Notes: generated by a model from the letters alone, not told the origin. A stretch of 64,000 nucleotides of DNA from Azospirillum brasilense (GCF_007827795.1 NZ_VITI01000015.1:62621-126620); one strand, 5' to 3'. Shown: positions 28,110 to 37,157, counted from the first letter of the stretch. Made by a program: numbers and translations.

Positions 28110-30083
28110 ATGGCATTGGTCAAGAAGAAGCGGATCGACACGGCGAGCGCCTCCCGCAACGCGGACACCGGCGAGGATGCGATTGCGCTTCCCAATGACA
28201 CCGTTGTGCCTGGTCAGCCCGACAACGTCCAGTCGACCCGCCGCGCGGCGGAGGTGCGGCGGCGCGCCCGCGCCGGGAACCGGCGGCGCAAGGCGGCGGA
28301 GGGCATCGCCGCCGCGTCGAACGAGCTTGCCAGCGGCGTGACCCAGGCCGCCGCCGCCGCGGAGGAACTGCGCAAGGCGATGGAACAGGTCGCCGCCGGC
28401 GCGGAGGAGGCGGCCAGCGCCACCCAGCAGTCGCAGCGGATGATCGACCGCAGCGCCAGTCTGATCGGGCGCGCGCGCAGCAACGCCGAATCGTCGCTGT
28501 CGCGGATCGAGGCGCTGCAGGCGCTGATGAAGGACGTCAGCGGCCAGATCCTCACCTCCGTCGACGGGCTGGTCCGCGCCGCCGAGCGGCAGGAGGCCGC
28601 GGTCGCCCTGGTCCGCGACCTGGAGCGGCAGGCGGCGGAGATCGGCGCCATCGTCGAGGGGGTGGCGGTCATGGCCGACCAGACCAACCTGCTGGCGCTG
28701 AACGCCGCCATCGAGGCGGCGCGCGCGGGCGACGCCGGGCGCGGCTTCGCCGTGGTGGCCGACGAGGTGCAGGCCCTGGCCGAGCGTTCCGAACGCTCGG
28801 CCAACGAGATCAACCGCATGGTCGCGCAGATCCAGGAGGCGGTGGGCGCCATCGCCGAGAGCATCGTGGCCGGTGCCGGTGCGTCAACGACGGAAGTGGA
28901 CCGTGGCCGCCAGATTGCCGCCCAGCTCGATCGGGTGCGCGACGGCATGGGGGACATCGCCCGCGGCGCGCAGGAAACCATCAGGGCGGCGATGGAGGCC
29001 GACTCCGCCGGTCGGGAGGCGCAGCGCGGTGCCGAGAGCGTCGCCTCCGCCGCGGAGGAGCAGGCGGCGGCAAGCGAGGAGGCGCTGAAGACGGTCGGCG
29101 AGCAGGCCAAGGCGCTGGCCCAGAGCGAGCAGGCGGCCGGCCAGCTCTCCGATCTGGCCGACGAGCTGACCGGAACCACCGACGTCCACCGCGCCGCCGG
29201 GGATCTCGCCTCCGCCGCCGAACAGCTGTCCGCCGCGATCGAGGAGATCAACCGCGCCGCCGCGCAGATCATGGCGGCGATCACCCAGATCTCCCGCGGC
29301 GCCCAGGCCCAGGGGGCCGCGACCCACCAGTCGAGCAGCGCCATCGCCGAGATCGAGGCCAGCGCCCGGCTCGGGCACATGCGCGCCGAGGAGGCGCTTC
29401 AGCGCTGCGTCGGTCTGGAGGCGCTGCTGTCCGAAACGCAGGACATGGTGGGCGCCCTGACCACCGGGGTGGGCGAGGCGGTGGCCGCCAGCCGCCGCAC
29501 GGTGGAGCGGATCGGCGCCATGGAGCTGATCGGCCGGCGCATCGACAAGGTGGTCGACGCCATCTCCATCATCGCCATCCAGACCGGCATGCTGGCGGTC
29601 AGCGGCGCCATCGAGGCGGCGCGGGCCGGGGAGTTCGGGCGCGGTTTCACCGTCGTCAGCAACGACATCCGCAACCTCGCCCGCGACAGCTCGGAGAATG
29701 TCGAGCGGGTGAAGGACATCGTCCACGCCATCCAGGACCAGATCGGGCGCGTCCGCCGCGACATCGAGGACATCGGGAGCGAGACGGCGCGCCAGTCCGC
29801 CCGCCACCAGGAATTCGCCGGCAGCCTCGCCGCCGCCATCGCCGAACTGCGCACCGTGACCTCCGGAAGCCGGGAGATCGTCGAGAACGCCGGCGAGGTG
29901 CAGCGCGCCGTGGTGGAGGCGCAGAAGGGCGTCGAGCAGGTCGCCACCGCGGCCAACCAGGCCAACCGCTCGGCCAACGAAGCGGCGAAGGCCGCGCGGG
30001 AGCAGGCCAAGGGCGCCGAGGAGCTGGCGGCCGCCATCGAAGAGATCGCCGCCATGGCCGAAGAACTGCAAGGGGCCGGCTGA
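28110..30083 (+). CDS. soluble chemoreceptor-like protein with two signalling tips
   Basis: This 657-residue protein is nearly all coiled coil. It has no membrane helix, no HAMP and no recognisable sensor domain. Two separate methyl-accepting signalling hairpin tips are visible: ADQTNLLALNAAIEAARAGD at about 193-212 with GRGFAVVADEVQALAERS after it, and IQTGMLAVSGAIEAARAGEF at about 490-509 with GRGFTVVSNDIRNLARDS. The second departs from consensus (SGAIEAA for NAAIEAA). Both could bind CheW/CheA. The N-terminus MALVKKKRID recurs in the HEAT protein of the same operon. The start at 28110 is supported by that shared peptide. Confidence 0.9.
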   Translation: MALVKKKRIDTASASRNADTGEDAIALPNDTVVPGQPDNVQSTRRAAEVRRRARAGNRRRKAAEGIAAASNELASGVTQAAAAAEELRKAMEQVAAGAEEAASATQQSQRMIDRSASLIGRARSNAESSLSRIEALQALMKDVSGQILTSVDGLVRAAERQEAAVALVRDLERQAAEIGAIVEGVAVMADQTNLLALNAAIEAARAGDAGRGFAVVADEVQALAERSERSANEINRMVAQIQEAVGAIAESIVAGAGASTTEVDRGRQIAAQLDRVRDGMGDIARGAQETIRAAMEADSAGREAQRGAESVASAAEEQAAASEEALKTVGEQAKALAQSEQAAGQLSDLADELTGTTDVHRAAGDLASAAEQLSAAIEEINRAAAQIMAAITQISRGAQAQGAATHQSSSAIAEIEASARLGHMRAEEALQRCVGLEALLSETQDMVGALTTGVGEAVAASRRTVERIGAMELIGRRIDKVVDAISIIAIQTGMLAVSGAIEAARAGEFGRGFTVVSNDIRNLARDSSENVERVKDIVHAIQDQIGRVRRDIEDIGSETARQSARHQEFAGSLAAAIAELRTVTSGSREIVENAGEVQRAVVEAQKGVEQVATAANQANRSANEAAKAAREQAKGAEELAAAIEEIAAMAEELQGAG

Positions 30084-30105
30084 CCGGCCGGCGGGGAGAC
30101 GACCC

Positions 30106-31662
30106 ATGGCCGCGATCATCCGCCGCGACGGCGTGCGTTCCTTCGTGCTTTTCACGGTCGGTGGCATGGGGCTGGCCCTGCCGCTCGACGGGGTTCTTGA
30201 GATCCTGCGCCCGCCCGTGCTGGTGCCGATCCCGCTGGGGCCGCCCGGCTTGGAGGGGCTGGCCCGGCGGCGCGGTGCGGTGTTTCCGGTCATCGGCCTG
30301 CGCCGGGTCCTGGGCCTTGCCGGGGCCGAGGAGGAAGGAACGGCTGACGGGGGAACGAAGGCGGCGCGGCTGCTGATCGTCCGCCACAACGGACAGCCGG
30401 TCGGCCTGCTGGTGGACCGCGTCTCGGGTCTGTCCGCTGTGGACGAGGACCGCATCGCCGACGCCGGGACGGCACCCGATCCGTCCATCGACGCGGATCT
30501 CCTGGCCGGAGCCATCCTGGCCGGCGACGGCCGGGATGGAGCGCTGATCCTCGACCCCGGACCGCTGGTCGAACGCCAGTTCGCCGACTTCGGGCGGGGG
30601 GGCGGCCTTGCGGGGACCGCGGATTTCAGCGCGGCGCCTCAGGCGAGGACCGCAGCCGCGCTGCGGCAGGACGAGGAACAACTCGTCGTCCTCACCGTTG
30701 CGGAGCAGGAGTTCTCGTTGCCGGTGGCTGCGGTGCGTGAGGTCGTTCCGGTTCCGGAGGCCGTGACCCGCGTTCCCCGCGCCCGCCCCCATCTGCTGGG
30801 CTTGATGACGTTGCGCGACGCGCTGCTTCCCCTGGTCGGGCTGAGGGAGCTTTTCGGGCTCGGCGCCGCGCCCGATTCCACGGCGGATCGGGGTCTTGGA
30901 AAGGTGGCGGTCCTGCGCACGGCGGAGGGGCTGGTCGGTGTGGTGGTGGAGGATGTGCGGGAGATCCTGCGCGTTCCCCGCGGGCGGATCGACCCGGTGC
31001 CGTCGCTGATGGCGCGGGAGGCGGAATTCGAGGACATGGACGGCATCGCGCGGCTGGACGGCGGCGCGCGGCTGATCCCGGTCCTGTCGGCGGAACGGTT
31101 GTTCCGCCATGGCGTGGGCCATGGAGCCGGATTGGGCGGCGACGCCCGAGGGCACGAAGGGGAAGCGACTGTGGCGAGGGAAGCGGAGGCGGAGATGGTG
31201 GAGGCCTTCGTGGTGTTCCGGCTGGCCGGGGCGGAATATGGCCTGCCGGTCGCGGCGGTGCAGGAGGTGCTGCGCCGGCCCGACGTCGTGACCCCGCTGC
31301 CCAACGCGCCGGATTTCGTCAGTGGGGTGACGACCCTGCGTGGCGCCGTCCTGCCGCTGGTCGCGCTGCGCCGTCTACTGCGTTTGCCCGATGGACGGGA
31401 GAACGCGGACGATCGGTGCCGTGTGGTGGTGATCGCGGCGGGGGCGGCCCGCGCCGGGCTGCTGGTGGATGGCATGGCCGGTATCGTCCGCATTCCCGAC
31501 GGCGCTATCGAGCCGGCCCCCGTGGTGTCGCAGGCCCAGCACCGGCTGATCCGCCGCATCGGCGCGCTGGAGAGCGCCGGGGAGCGGCGGATGATCCTGC
31601 TGATGGACCCGGCGGAATTGCTGGACATGGACCAGCTCGCCGACCTGCTGACCACCGTCTGA
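30106..31662 (+). CDS. triple CheW-domain coupling protein
   Basis: This 518-residue protein consists of three CheW-like SH3 beta-barrel modules: about 8-160 (RSFVLFTVGGMGLALPLDGV), about 190-340 (QLVVLTVAEQEFSLPVAAVR) and about 365-515 (EAFVVFRLAGAEYGLPVAAV). Modules 2 and 3 are closer to each other (LPVAAVxEVxxxP, TLRxAxLPLVxLRxL) than to module 1, which lacks the usual strand around LRGxVLP. CheW normally bridges receptor and CheA; a triple version could cross-link several receptor tips. It follows the receptor gene by 22 bp. Confidence 0.9.
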   Translation: MAAIIRRDGVRSFVLFTVGGMGLALPLDGVLEILRPPVLVPIPLGPPGLEGLARRRGAVFPVIGLRRVLGLAGAEEEGTADGGTKAARLLIVRHNGQPVGLLVDRVSGLSAVDEDRIADAGTAPDPSIDADLLAGAILAGDGRDGALILDPGPLVERQFADFGRGGGLAGTADFSAAPQARTAAALRQDEEQLVVLTVAEQEFSLPVAAVREVVPVPEAVTRVPRARPHLLGLMTLRDALLPLVGLRELFGLGAAPDSTADRGLGKVAVLRTAEGLVGVVVEDVREILRVPRGRIDPVPSLMAREAEFEDMDGIARLDGGARLIPVLSAERLFRHGVGHGAGLGGDARGHEGEATVAREAEAEMVEAFVVFRLAGAEYGLPVAAVQEVLRRPDVVTPLPNAPDFVSGVTTLRGAVLPLVALRRLLRLPDGRENADDRCRVVVIAAGAARAGLLVDGMAGIVRIPDGAIEPAPVVSQAQHRLIRRIGALESAGERRMILLMDPAELLDMDQLADLLTTV

Positions 31663-31680
31663 TCGGAAGGCGGTCCCGTC

Positions 31681-32766
31681 ATGGTGAAGGTCCTGGTCGT
31701 CGATGACTCGGCGCTGATGCGGCGGCGAATCGGCGAGATCCTCTCGTCCGCCGGTTTCGAGGTGGAAACCGCCGCCGATGGGGCACAAGCGCTGGAACGG
31801 CTGTCCGGCTTCAATCCGGATGTGGTGACCCTGGACGTCACGATGCCCGGCATGGACGGTCTTGCCTGCCTGAAGCGCATCATGGTCGAGCATCCGAAGC
31901 CGGTGGTGATGGTGTCCGCCCTGACCGCGGATGGGGCGGAGGTGACGCTTGAGGCCCTGCGGCTGGGGGCGGTGGAGGCGGTGCGGAAGCCGACGGGGAT
32001 TGGTGCCATCGCCGGCATCGCCGAAAAGCTGGTCGACACCGTGCGCGCCGCCGCCGGGTCCAGACCCCGCCGGGTCCAGGGGTTGCGGGAACGGCTGCGC
32101 CGGGCGCGCGAGCGCATCGCCGGGGCGGATTTCCTGGCCGACTCCCCGTTGCCCGAACCGCGCCACGAGTCTGACGGCGTTGACGATCCGGGCGAAGGGC
32201 TGGTGCTGGTCGGCGTGTCCACCGGTGGGCCGCGCACGCTGGAGGACATCCTGCCGCTTCTGCCGGCGGATTTTCCCTGGCCGGTGGTGGTGGTCCAGCA
32301 CATGCCCGCCAGCTTCACCGGACCGCTGGCCCGACGCCTCGACGCCATTTCCGCCGTGACGGTGGTGGAGGCCGCGACGGCCACCGCGCTCCAGCCCGGT
32401 ATGGTGTGCATCGCGCGCGGCGGCGCCGACCTTCAGATCGTCCGGCGCGGCGGGCGGCTCACCGCCCAGCCCGTTCCAGCGGACGAACGGCGGAACTGGC
32501 ATCCCAACGTGGACCGGCTGGTCGAGAGCGCTCTGCGCGCCGTGGCACCGTCGCGGCTGATCGGCGTTCTCCTGACGGGCATGGGGTCGGATGGCGCGGT
32601 CTCGATGACGGAGCTGCGCCGCCAGGGCGGGCGCACCATCGCGGAGGCGGAGGGCAGCGCCGTCGTGTTCGGCATGCCGCAGGAACTGATCCGCCGCGGC
32701 GGCGCCGACATGGTGCTGCCGTCCGACCGGGTGGCGCAGCAGGTGACGCGGTGGGTGAGGGGGTGA
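31681..32766 (+). CDS. cheB: chemoreceptor methylesterase/deamidase CheB
   Basis: This 361-residue protein has a receiver domain (D8-D9, phospho-acceptor D52, K103) joined by an R-rich linker to the CheB catalytic domain. The catalytic triad is S180 (GVSTGGP), H207 (VQHMP) and D304 (GMGSDG). It removes methyl groups from receptor glutamates in response to CheA phosphorylation. ATG at 31681, 18 bp after the triple cheW gene. Confidence 0.94.
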   Translation: MVKVLVVDDSALMRRRIGEILSSAGFEVETAADGAQALERLSGFNPDVVTLDVTMPGMDGLACLKRIMVEHPKPVVMVSALTADGAEVTLEALRLGAVEAVRKPTGIGAIAGIAEKLVDTVRAAAGSRPRRVQGLRERLRRARERIAGADFLADSPLPEPRHESDGVDDPGEGLVLVGVSTGGPRTLEDILPLLPADFPWPVVVVQHMPASFTGPLARRLDAISAVTVVEAATATALQPGMVCIARGGADLQIVRRGGRLTAQPVPADERRNWHPNVDRLVESALRAVAPSRLIGVLLTGMGSDGAVSMTELRRQGGRTIAEAEGSAVVFGMPQELIRRGGADMVLPSDRVAQQVTRWVRG

Positions 32767-32797
32767 CGGTGATGACAGGCGCGGTGGAGGCGGCGGC

Positions 32798-33415
32798 ATG
32801 GCTCTGGTGAAGGCCCGGAAGATCGATGGAGCGAAGCCCGCGGCGGTCGTGGAGGGCGGCGATCCGCTGGCGTGGCTGGAGGACGCCGACCCGGCCCTGC
32901 GCCGCCGGGCCGCCCACGCGCTCGGCGAGCGTCCCGACGTCGTTCCTGCCCTGTCTGCGAGATTGACGCGCGAGGACGATCCGAGCGTCCGTGAAACCCT
33001 CCTCACCGCTCTGGTCCGTATCGGCACGGCCGGCGCAGCGGAGGCGCTGGTGCCCCTGCTGGCGAGCGAGGATGTCGCGCTGCGCAACGGGGTGATCGAG
33101 AGCCTTCAGCAGATGCCCGCCGCCGTGGTGCTGCCGGAGGTCGCCCCGCTGGTGACGGCCGCCGATTCGGATCTGCGCATCTTCGCGGTCCAACTCGTCG
33201 GGAAGCTGCCCCATCCGGACCGGCTGGGCCTTCTGGCCGGGGTCATCGACCGCGACCCGCATGTGAACGTCTGCCTCTCCGCGGTGGAGGCGCTGATGGA
33301 GTGCGGCGATCCCGCCGCCCTGCCGGTCGTGGAGCGGCTGTCCGCGCGTTTTCCGGACGATCCCTTCGTCGCCTTTTCCGTCGATGCGGCGCGCCGCCTG
33401 TTTTCCGGAGCCTGA
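32798..33415 (+). CDS. HEAT-repeat protein with the receptor-type N-terminal peptide
   Basis: This 205-residue protein begins MALVKARKID, matching the first ten residues of the receptor at 28110 (MALVKKKRID), then has about five HEAT-like helical repeats (DPALRRRAAHALGE, DPSVRETLLTALVRIG, DVALRNGVIESLQQM, DSDLRIFAVQLVGKL, DPHVNVCLSAVEALME). HEAT arrays are protein-binding scaffolds. It probably binds a chemosensory component and may localise it together with the receptor. It lies between cheB and cheR and abuts the cheR start (TGA then ATG with no spacer). Confidence 0.85.
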   Translation: MALVKARKIDGAKPAAVVEGGDPLAWLEDADPALRRRAAHALGERPDVVPALSARLTREDDPSVRETLLTALVRIGTAGAAEALVPLLASEDVALRNGVIESLQQMPAAVVLPEVAPLVTAADSDLRIFAVQLVGKLPHPDRLGLLAGVIDRDPHVNVCLSAVEALMECGDPAALPVVERLSARFPDDPFVAFSVDAARRLFSGA

Positions 33416-34276
33416 ATGACGCCGCCTTCGGACAAGGGGGACGCCGTCGGCCTGAGCGCCGCGGATTACGATGCCTTCTGCCGGTTCCTGCGGGAACGCA
33501 CCGGCCTGTCCTTCACCGAGGCCAAACGCTACTTCGTCGACCGCCGCGTGTCGGAGCGGATGGCGGCGGTCGGCGTCGACCATTTCCGTAAATATCTGAA
33601 TCTTCTTCGTTTTCAGGCGTCGGGGGAGGAGTTGCAGCTTCTCGTCAACCGCATGACGGTGAACGAGACCTATTTCTTCCGCGAGATGTACCAGCTGGAC
33701 TGCCTCGTGGACGCGGCGTTGGACGAGGTGGTGCGCGGGCGCGAGCCGGGGAGCCGGGTGCGCATCTGGTCCGCCGGCTGCGCCACCGGGGAGGAGCCAT
33801 ACTCCATCGCCATCACGCTGCTGGAGCGATGGAGCCGGGTGGACGATTTCGAGATCGAGCTGTACGCCTCGGACATCGACAGCCATGTGCTGGCCCGCGC
33901 GCGGGAGGGCATTTACGAGGAACGGTCGCTCCAGGCGATGCCGCATGATCTCGTCGCCAAATACTTCACCCGGCTGGACGACCAGCGCTGGCAGATCATG
34001 GAGGAATTGCGGGACTCCATCGATTTCTCGCTGGTGAACATCGCCGATCCGCAGCAAATGGCGAATTTTCGTGGCATCGACGTCATCTTTTGCCGCAATC
34101 TGCTGATCTATTTCGACGATTTGGGGCGACGCGAGGCGGCGTCGATGTTCTACGACGCGTTGTCGCCCAACGGGTTCATCTGCCTTGGCCATTCGGAGAG
34201 CATGAGCCGGATGTCCTCCCTGTTCGTGCCGCGCCGGTTCCCCGACGCCATCCTCTATCAGAAGCCCCAGAGTTAA
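33416..34276 (+). CDS. cheR: chemoreceptor methyltransferase CheR
   Basis: This 286-residue SAM-dependent methyltransferase has an N-terminal helical domain and the catalytic domain with VNETYFFRE near 83-91, IWSAGCATGEEPYSI near 117-131 (SAM loop), LYASDIDSHVLARARE near 147-162 and FCRNLLIYF near 224. It methylates glutamates on the receptor. Its ATG directly follows the HEAT protein stop, so translation is coupled. Confidence 0.95.
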   Translation: MTPPSDKGDAVGLSAADYDAFCRFLRERTGLSFTEAKRYFVDRRVSERMAAVGVDHFRKYLNLLRFQASGEELQLLVNRMTVNETYFFREMYQLDCLVDAALDEVVRGREPGSRVRIWSAGCATGEEPYSIAITLLERWSRVDDFEIELYASDIDSHVLARAREGIYEERSLQAMPHDLVAKYFTRLDDQRWQIMEELRDSIDFSLVNIADPQQMANFRGIDVIFCRNLLIYFDDLGRREAASMFYDALSPNGFICLGHSESMSRMSSLFVPRRFPDAILYQKPQS

Positions 34277-34288
34277 GGAGGCCGCCCG

Positions 34289-34717
34289 GTGACCGACCGA
34301 CCAAATCCGCAAACCCGCGTCCTCGTGGTGGACGACGCCGTGACCGTCCGGGCCTACACCCGGCAGGTTCTGGAGGCCGATGGCTTTCTGGTCGACGAGG
34401 CGGTGAACGGGATCGACGGGCTGGAGCACGCGCTGGCATCCACGCCGGATCTGCTGATCGTGGACATCAACATGCAGAAGATGGACGGCTACACCATGCT
34501 GCGCCGCCTCCGGCAGGAGCAAACCCTGCGGGACGTGCCGGTGATCATGATCAGCACCGAAGCCAAGGACAGCGACCGCGAGAAGGCGCTGCTGGCGGGG
34601 GCCAACTGGTATGTCGTCAAGCCGGTGCGCCCCGCCGATCTCACCGCCGCCGTCCGTCTGCTGACCGGCCGGCGTCAGGTGAGTGGACGCCAGGACAGGG
34701 GCGAGGGACGGTCATGA
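34289..34717 (+). CDS. CheY-like response regulator
   Basis: This 142-residue receiver domain has VVDDAVTVR near 12-20, the phospho-acceptor aspartate in LIVDINMQKMDGY (about D56), the T in MISTEAKD and the lysine in YVVKPV (about K111). It has a basic C-terminal tail and no output domain. The start is GTG at 34289 with AAGGAGG at 34275-34281. The stop overlaps the cheA start by 4 bp (ATGA), so CheA and this CheY are probably made together and form its direct phosphotransfer pair. Confidence 0.9.
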   Translation: MTDRPNPQTRVLVVDDAVTVRAYTRQVLEADGFLVDEAVNGIDGLEHALASTPDLLIVDINMQKMDGYTMLRRLRQEQTLRDVPVIMISTEAKDSDREKALLAGANWYVVKPVRPADLTAAVRLLTGRRQVSGRQDRGEGRS

Positions 34718-36909
34718 GCGCGCTGTTCGAGCAGTTCATCCTGGAATCGCGGGAACTGCTGGAGACGGCGGGCGCCGCGCTGCTGCGGCTGGAGCGCGAT
34801 CCGGCCGACGAGGGCGCGGTCAACGACCTGTTCCGCGCGTTGCACACGCTGAAGGGCGCCACCGCCCTGTTCGACATGGCGCCCTTCACCCGCATGGTCC
34901 ATGCCGGCGAGGACGCGCTGATGGCGGTGCGCGACGGACGCGCCGCCATGCATGGTGAACTGGCCGACCGGCTGCTCGGTCTTCTGGACACCGGTGTGGC
35001 CTGGATCGATGGGCTGGAGCACAGCCAGTCCCTTCCCGACGACGCCGACGCCCGCGCGCAGGCGCATGAGGCGGGGCTGCGCGCCGCTCTCGGCAGGCCG
35101 GCGGAGGTCGCGGACAGCGTTACGCCCGCCGGATTCGCCTGGGTGGACGACCTTCCGGAGGCGGAGCGGACGAAGGCCGCGGGGCGCACGGTCACCGCCA
35201 TCGCCTACGACCCGGCGGAGGACTGTTTCTTTGCCGGGGATGATCCGCTGGACCTGTGTCGCCGTATCCCGGACCTGCTGCTGCTGCGCATCGAGGCTGC
35301 CGGAGCGTGGCCGCCGCTGACGGATATCGATCCCTACCGTTGCGTCCTGCGCTTCCGCGCGCTGAGCGGCGCGCCCAAGGACGAGTTGACGCGCCTGTTC
35401 CGCGGCGTTCCCGATCAGGTGTCCCTCGCGGCGGTCGCGATACCCGCCCCGGCCGGACCGGTGTCCCCCGCCGTGCCGCCCAGCCTCGCCGCGGCCATGC
35501 TGCGGGAGCAGGCCCGCATCCTCCTCCTGCCCGGCAGCGACGCGGAGACGGCGGCCCGCCGGGCGGCGGTGCTCCGGGCGGCGCGCAACATCCTCGTCGC
35601 CGAGGGACGGGATGCGGAGGGGCCGGTGCTGGATCGTGCCGCCGAAGGTCCGGCGGACGGGCTCATCCGCTGCATCGAGACCCTCGCCGACGGAGAGGCG
35701 GCGCTGGCGCAGGCAACGCCCGTTGTTCCGGCAGTCCCGGCGCGGCGGGCGCTGCGGGTGGATGCGGAGCGCATGGACCGGCTGATGGCGCTGGTCGGCG
35801 AACTGGTCGTCGCCAAGGGTAGCCTGCCCTACCTCGCGCGCGAAGCGCAGGAGGGGCGGAGCGCCGACGCGCTGGCCCAGGGCATCAAGGATGCTCATGG
35901 CCGCATCGACTCCATCGTGGGCGAGTTGCAGGACGCGGTGCTGCGGCTTCGCCTCCTCCCCCTGTCGCGCGTCTTCGACCCGCTGCCCCGGCTGGTCCGC
36001 GACACCGCGCGTCGGCTCGGCAAGCCGGTCGAACTGCACCTGTCCGGCGGCGAGACGGAGGCGGACAAGGACATTCTTGACATCCTGGGCGAGCCGCTGC
36101 TGCACCTCGTCCGCAACGGGCTGGACCACGGCGTCGAGCCGCCGGAGCGCCGCCGCGCCGCCGGAAAGCCGGAGGTGGCGACGATCCGCATCCAGGCCTT
36201 CCAGGACAGCGGCGGCGTGGTGGTGGAGGTTTCCGACGACGGGGCGGGCATCGACGCCGAGGCCGTGCGCCGCAAGGCGGTGGGCCGAGGCGCCCTGACC
36301 GCGGAACAGGCGGCGGCCCTGTCCGACGCCGAGGCGCTGCGTCTGATCCTCCTTCCGGGGGTCAGCACGTCGGAAACCGTGTCCGACCTGTCGGGCCGCG
36401 GGGTGGGAATGGACGCCGTGCGCGGCGCGGTGGAGCAGGCGGGGGGACGGGTGGAGGTCGCTTCGACTCCCGGCGCCGGCACGCGCTTCCGTCTCGTCCT
36501 GCCGCTGACGATGATGGTGACGCGGCTGGTGATGGTGGAGACGGCGGGCGCGCTCTACGGCTTTCCGGTCACGCTGGTCACCGGCATGCACCGCGTTCCC
36601 CATGGCGCGATCCGCCGGATGAAGCACGCGGAGAGCGTGGTCTTGCAGGACACGGTTGTGCCGCTTCTGCGGCTGCGCCGCCTGCTCAACCTGCCGGAGG
36701 ACGAGCGGGTGCGGAGCGGGGAGGCGGTTCTGCTGGTCGATCTCGGCGGGCAGCCGGTGGCCCTGGTGGTGGACGCCTTCCGGGAGCGCGCCGACGTGGT
36801 TCTGAAGCCGATGACCGGGTTGCTCACCCGGCTGCGCGGATACGCCGGCACGGCTGTGCTCGGCGACGGACGCCTTCTGCTCGCCCTCAACCTGCGGGAG
36901 CTGGTGTGA
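34714..36909 (+). CDS. cheA: chemotaxis histidine kinase CheA
   Basis: This 731-residue kinase has an Hpt (P1) domain with the phosphorylated H44 (RALHTLKGATALF). A P2-like response-regulator-binding domain spans about 150-245. P3 dimerisation follows (RMDRLMALVGELVVAKGSL near 353), then the P4 ATPase with N box HLVRNGLDHGVEPPE near 465, G1 DDGAGID near 508 and G2 SGRGVGMDAVR near 560, and finally a CheW-like P5 domain. It autophosphorylates and feeds CheY and CheB. The frame is open 208 codons upstream, but the start is the ATG overlapping the cheY stop. Confidence 0.94.
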   Translation: MSALFEQFILESRELLETAGAALLRLERDPADEGAVNDLFRALHTLKGATALFDMAPFTRMVHAGEDALMAVRDGRAAMHGELADRLLGLLDTGVAWIDGLEHSQSLPDDADARAQAHEAGLRAALGRPAEVADSVTPAGFAWVDDLPEAERTKAAGRTVTAIAYDPAEDCFFAGDDPLDLCRRIPDLLLLRIEAAGAWPPLTDIDPYRCVLRFRALSGAPKDELTRLFRGVPDQVSLAAVAIPAPAGPVSPAVPPSLAAAMLREQARILLLPGSDAETAARRAAVLRAARNILVAEGRDAEGPVLDRAAEGPADGLIRCIETLADGEAALAQATPVVPAVPARRALRVDAERMDRLMALVGELVVAKGSLPYLAREAQEGRSADALAQGIKDAHGRIDSIVGELQDAVLRLRLLPLSRVFDPLPRLVRDTARRLGKPVELHLSGGETEADKDILDILGEPLLHLVRNGLDHGVEPPERRRAAGKPEVATIRIQAFQDSGGVVVEVSDDGAGIDAEAVRRKAVGRGALTAEQAAALSDAEALRLILLPGVSTSETVSDLSGRGVGMDAVRGAVEQAGGRVEVASTPGAGTRFRLVLPLTMMVTRLVMVETAGALYGFPVTLVTGMHRVPHGAIRRMKHAESVVLQDTVVPLLRLRRLLNLPEDERVRSGEAVLLVDLGGQPVALVVDAFRERADVVLKPMTGLLTRLRGYAGTAVLGDGRLLLALNLRELV

Positions 36910-37157
36910 TGCCCATTCATTTCGACGACCGCACCGCCCGTTTCGAGGGCGCCTGCACGGTGGAAGAAGCGATCCCACTGGCCGAATGGCTGTGCGCCGC
37001 GGAGGAACCCCGGCTGGATCTTGGCGGCTGCACCTCCCTGCACACCGCGCTGTTGCAGGTTCTGCTGGCGGCGGGGAAGCCGATCGCGGTGCCGCCGCAA
37101 GGCGCCTTTCTGAGGGATTGGGTGATGCCGGCGCTGGGCGACGCGCGCCCGGCTTGA
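36909..37157 (+). CDS. small STAS-like domain protein at the end of the chemosensory operon
   Basis: This 82-residue protein starts MPIHFDDRTARFEGACTVEE and has the alternating strand-helix pattern of a STAS (anti-anti-sigma-like) domain: RLDLGGCTSLHTALLQVLLAAG near 35-56 resembles the VDLSxxxxIDSxxLxxL core, although the phosphorylatable serine position is not obvious (CTSLHT). The ATG shares one base with the cheA stop (TGATG), so it is translationally coupled to CheA. It may be a small adaptor in the array. Function is inferred. Confidence 0.72.
   Translation: MPIHFDDRTARFEGACTVEEAIPLAEWLCAAEEPRLDLGGCTSLHTALLQVLLAAGKPIAVPPQGAFLRDWVMPALGDARPA

Noticed and set aside
31681..32766. Possible polar gap or second chemosensory operon starting at cheB
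   Set aside because: Gap to the triple cheW gene is 18 bp and no promoter or terminator is visible, so one operon is more likely.
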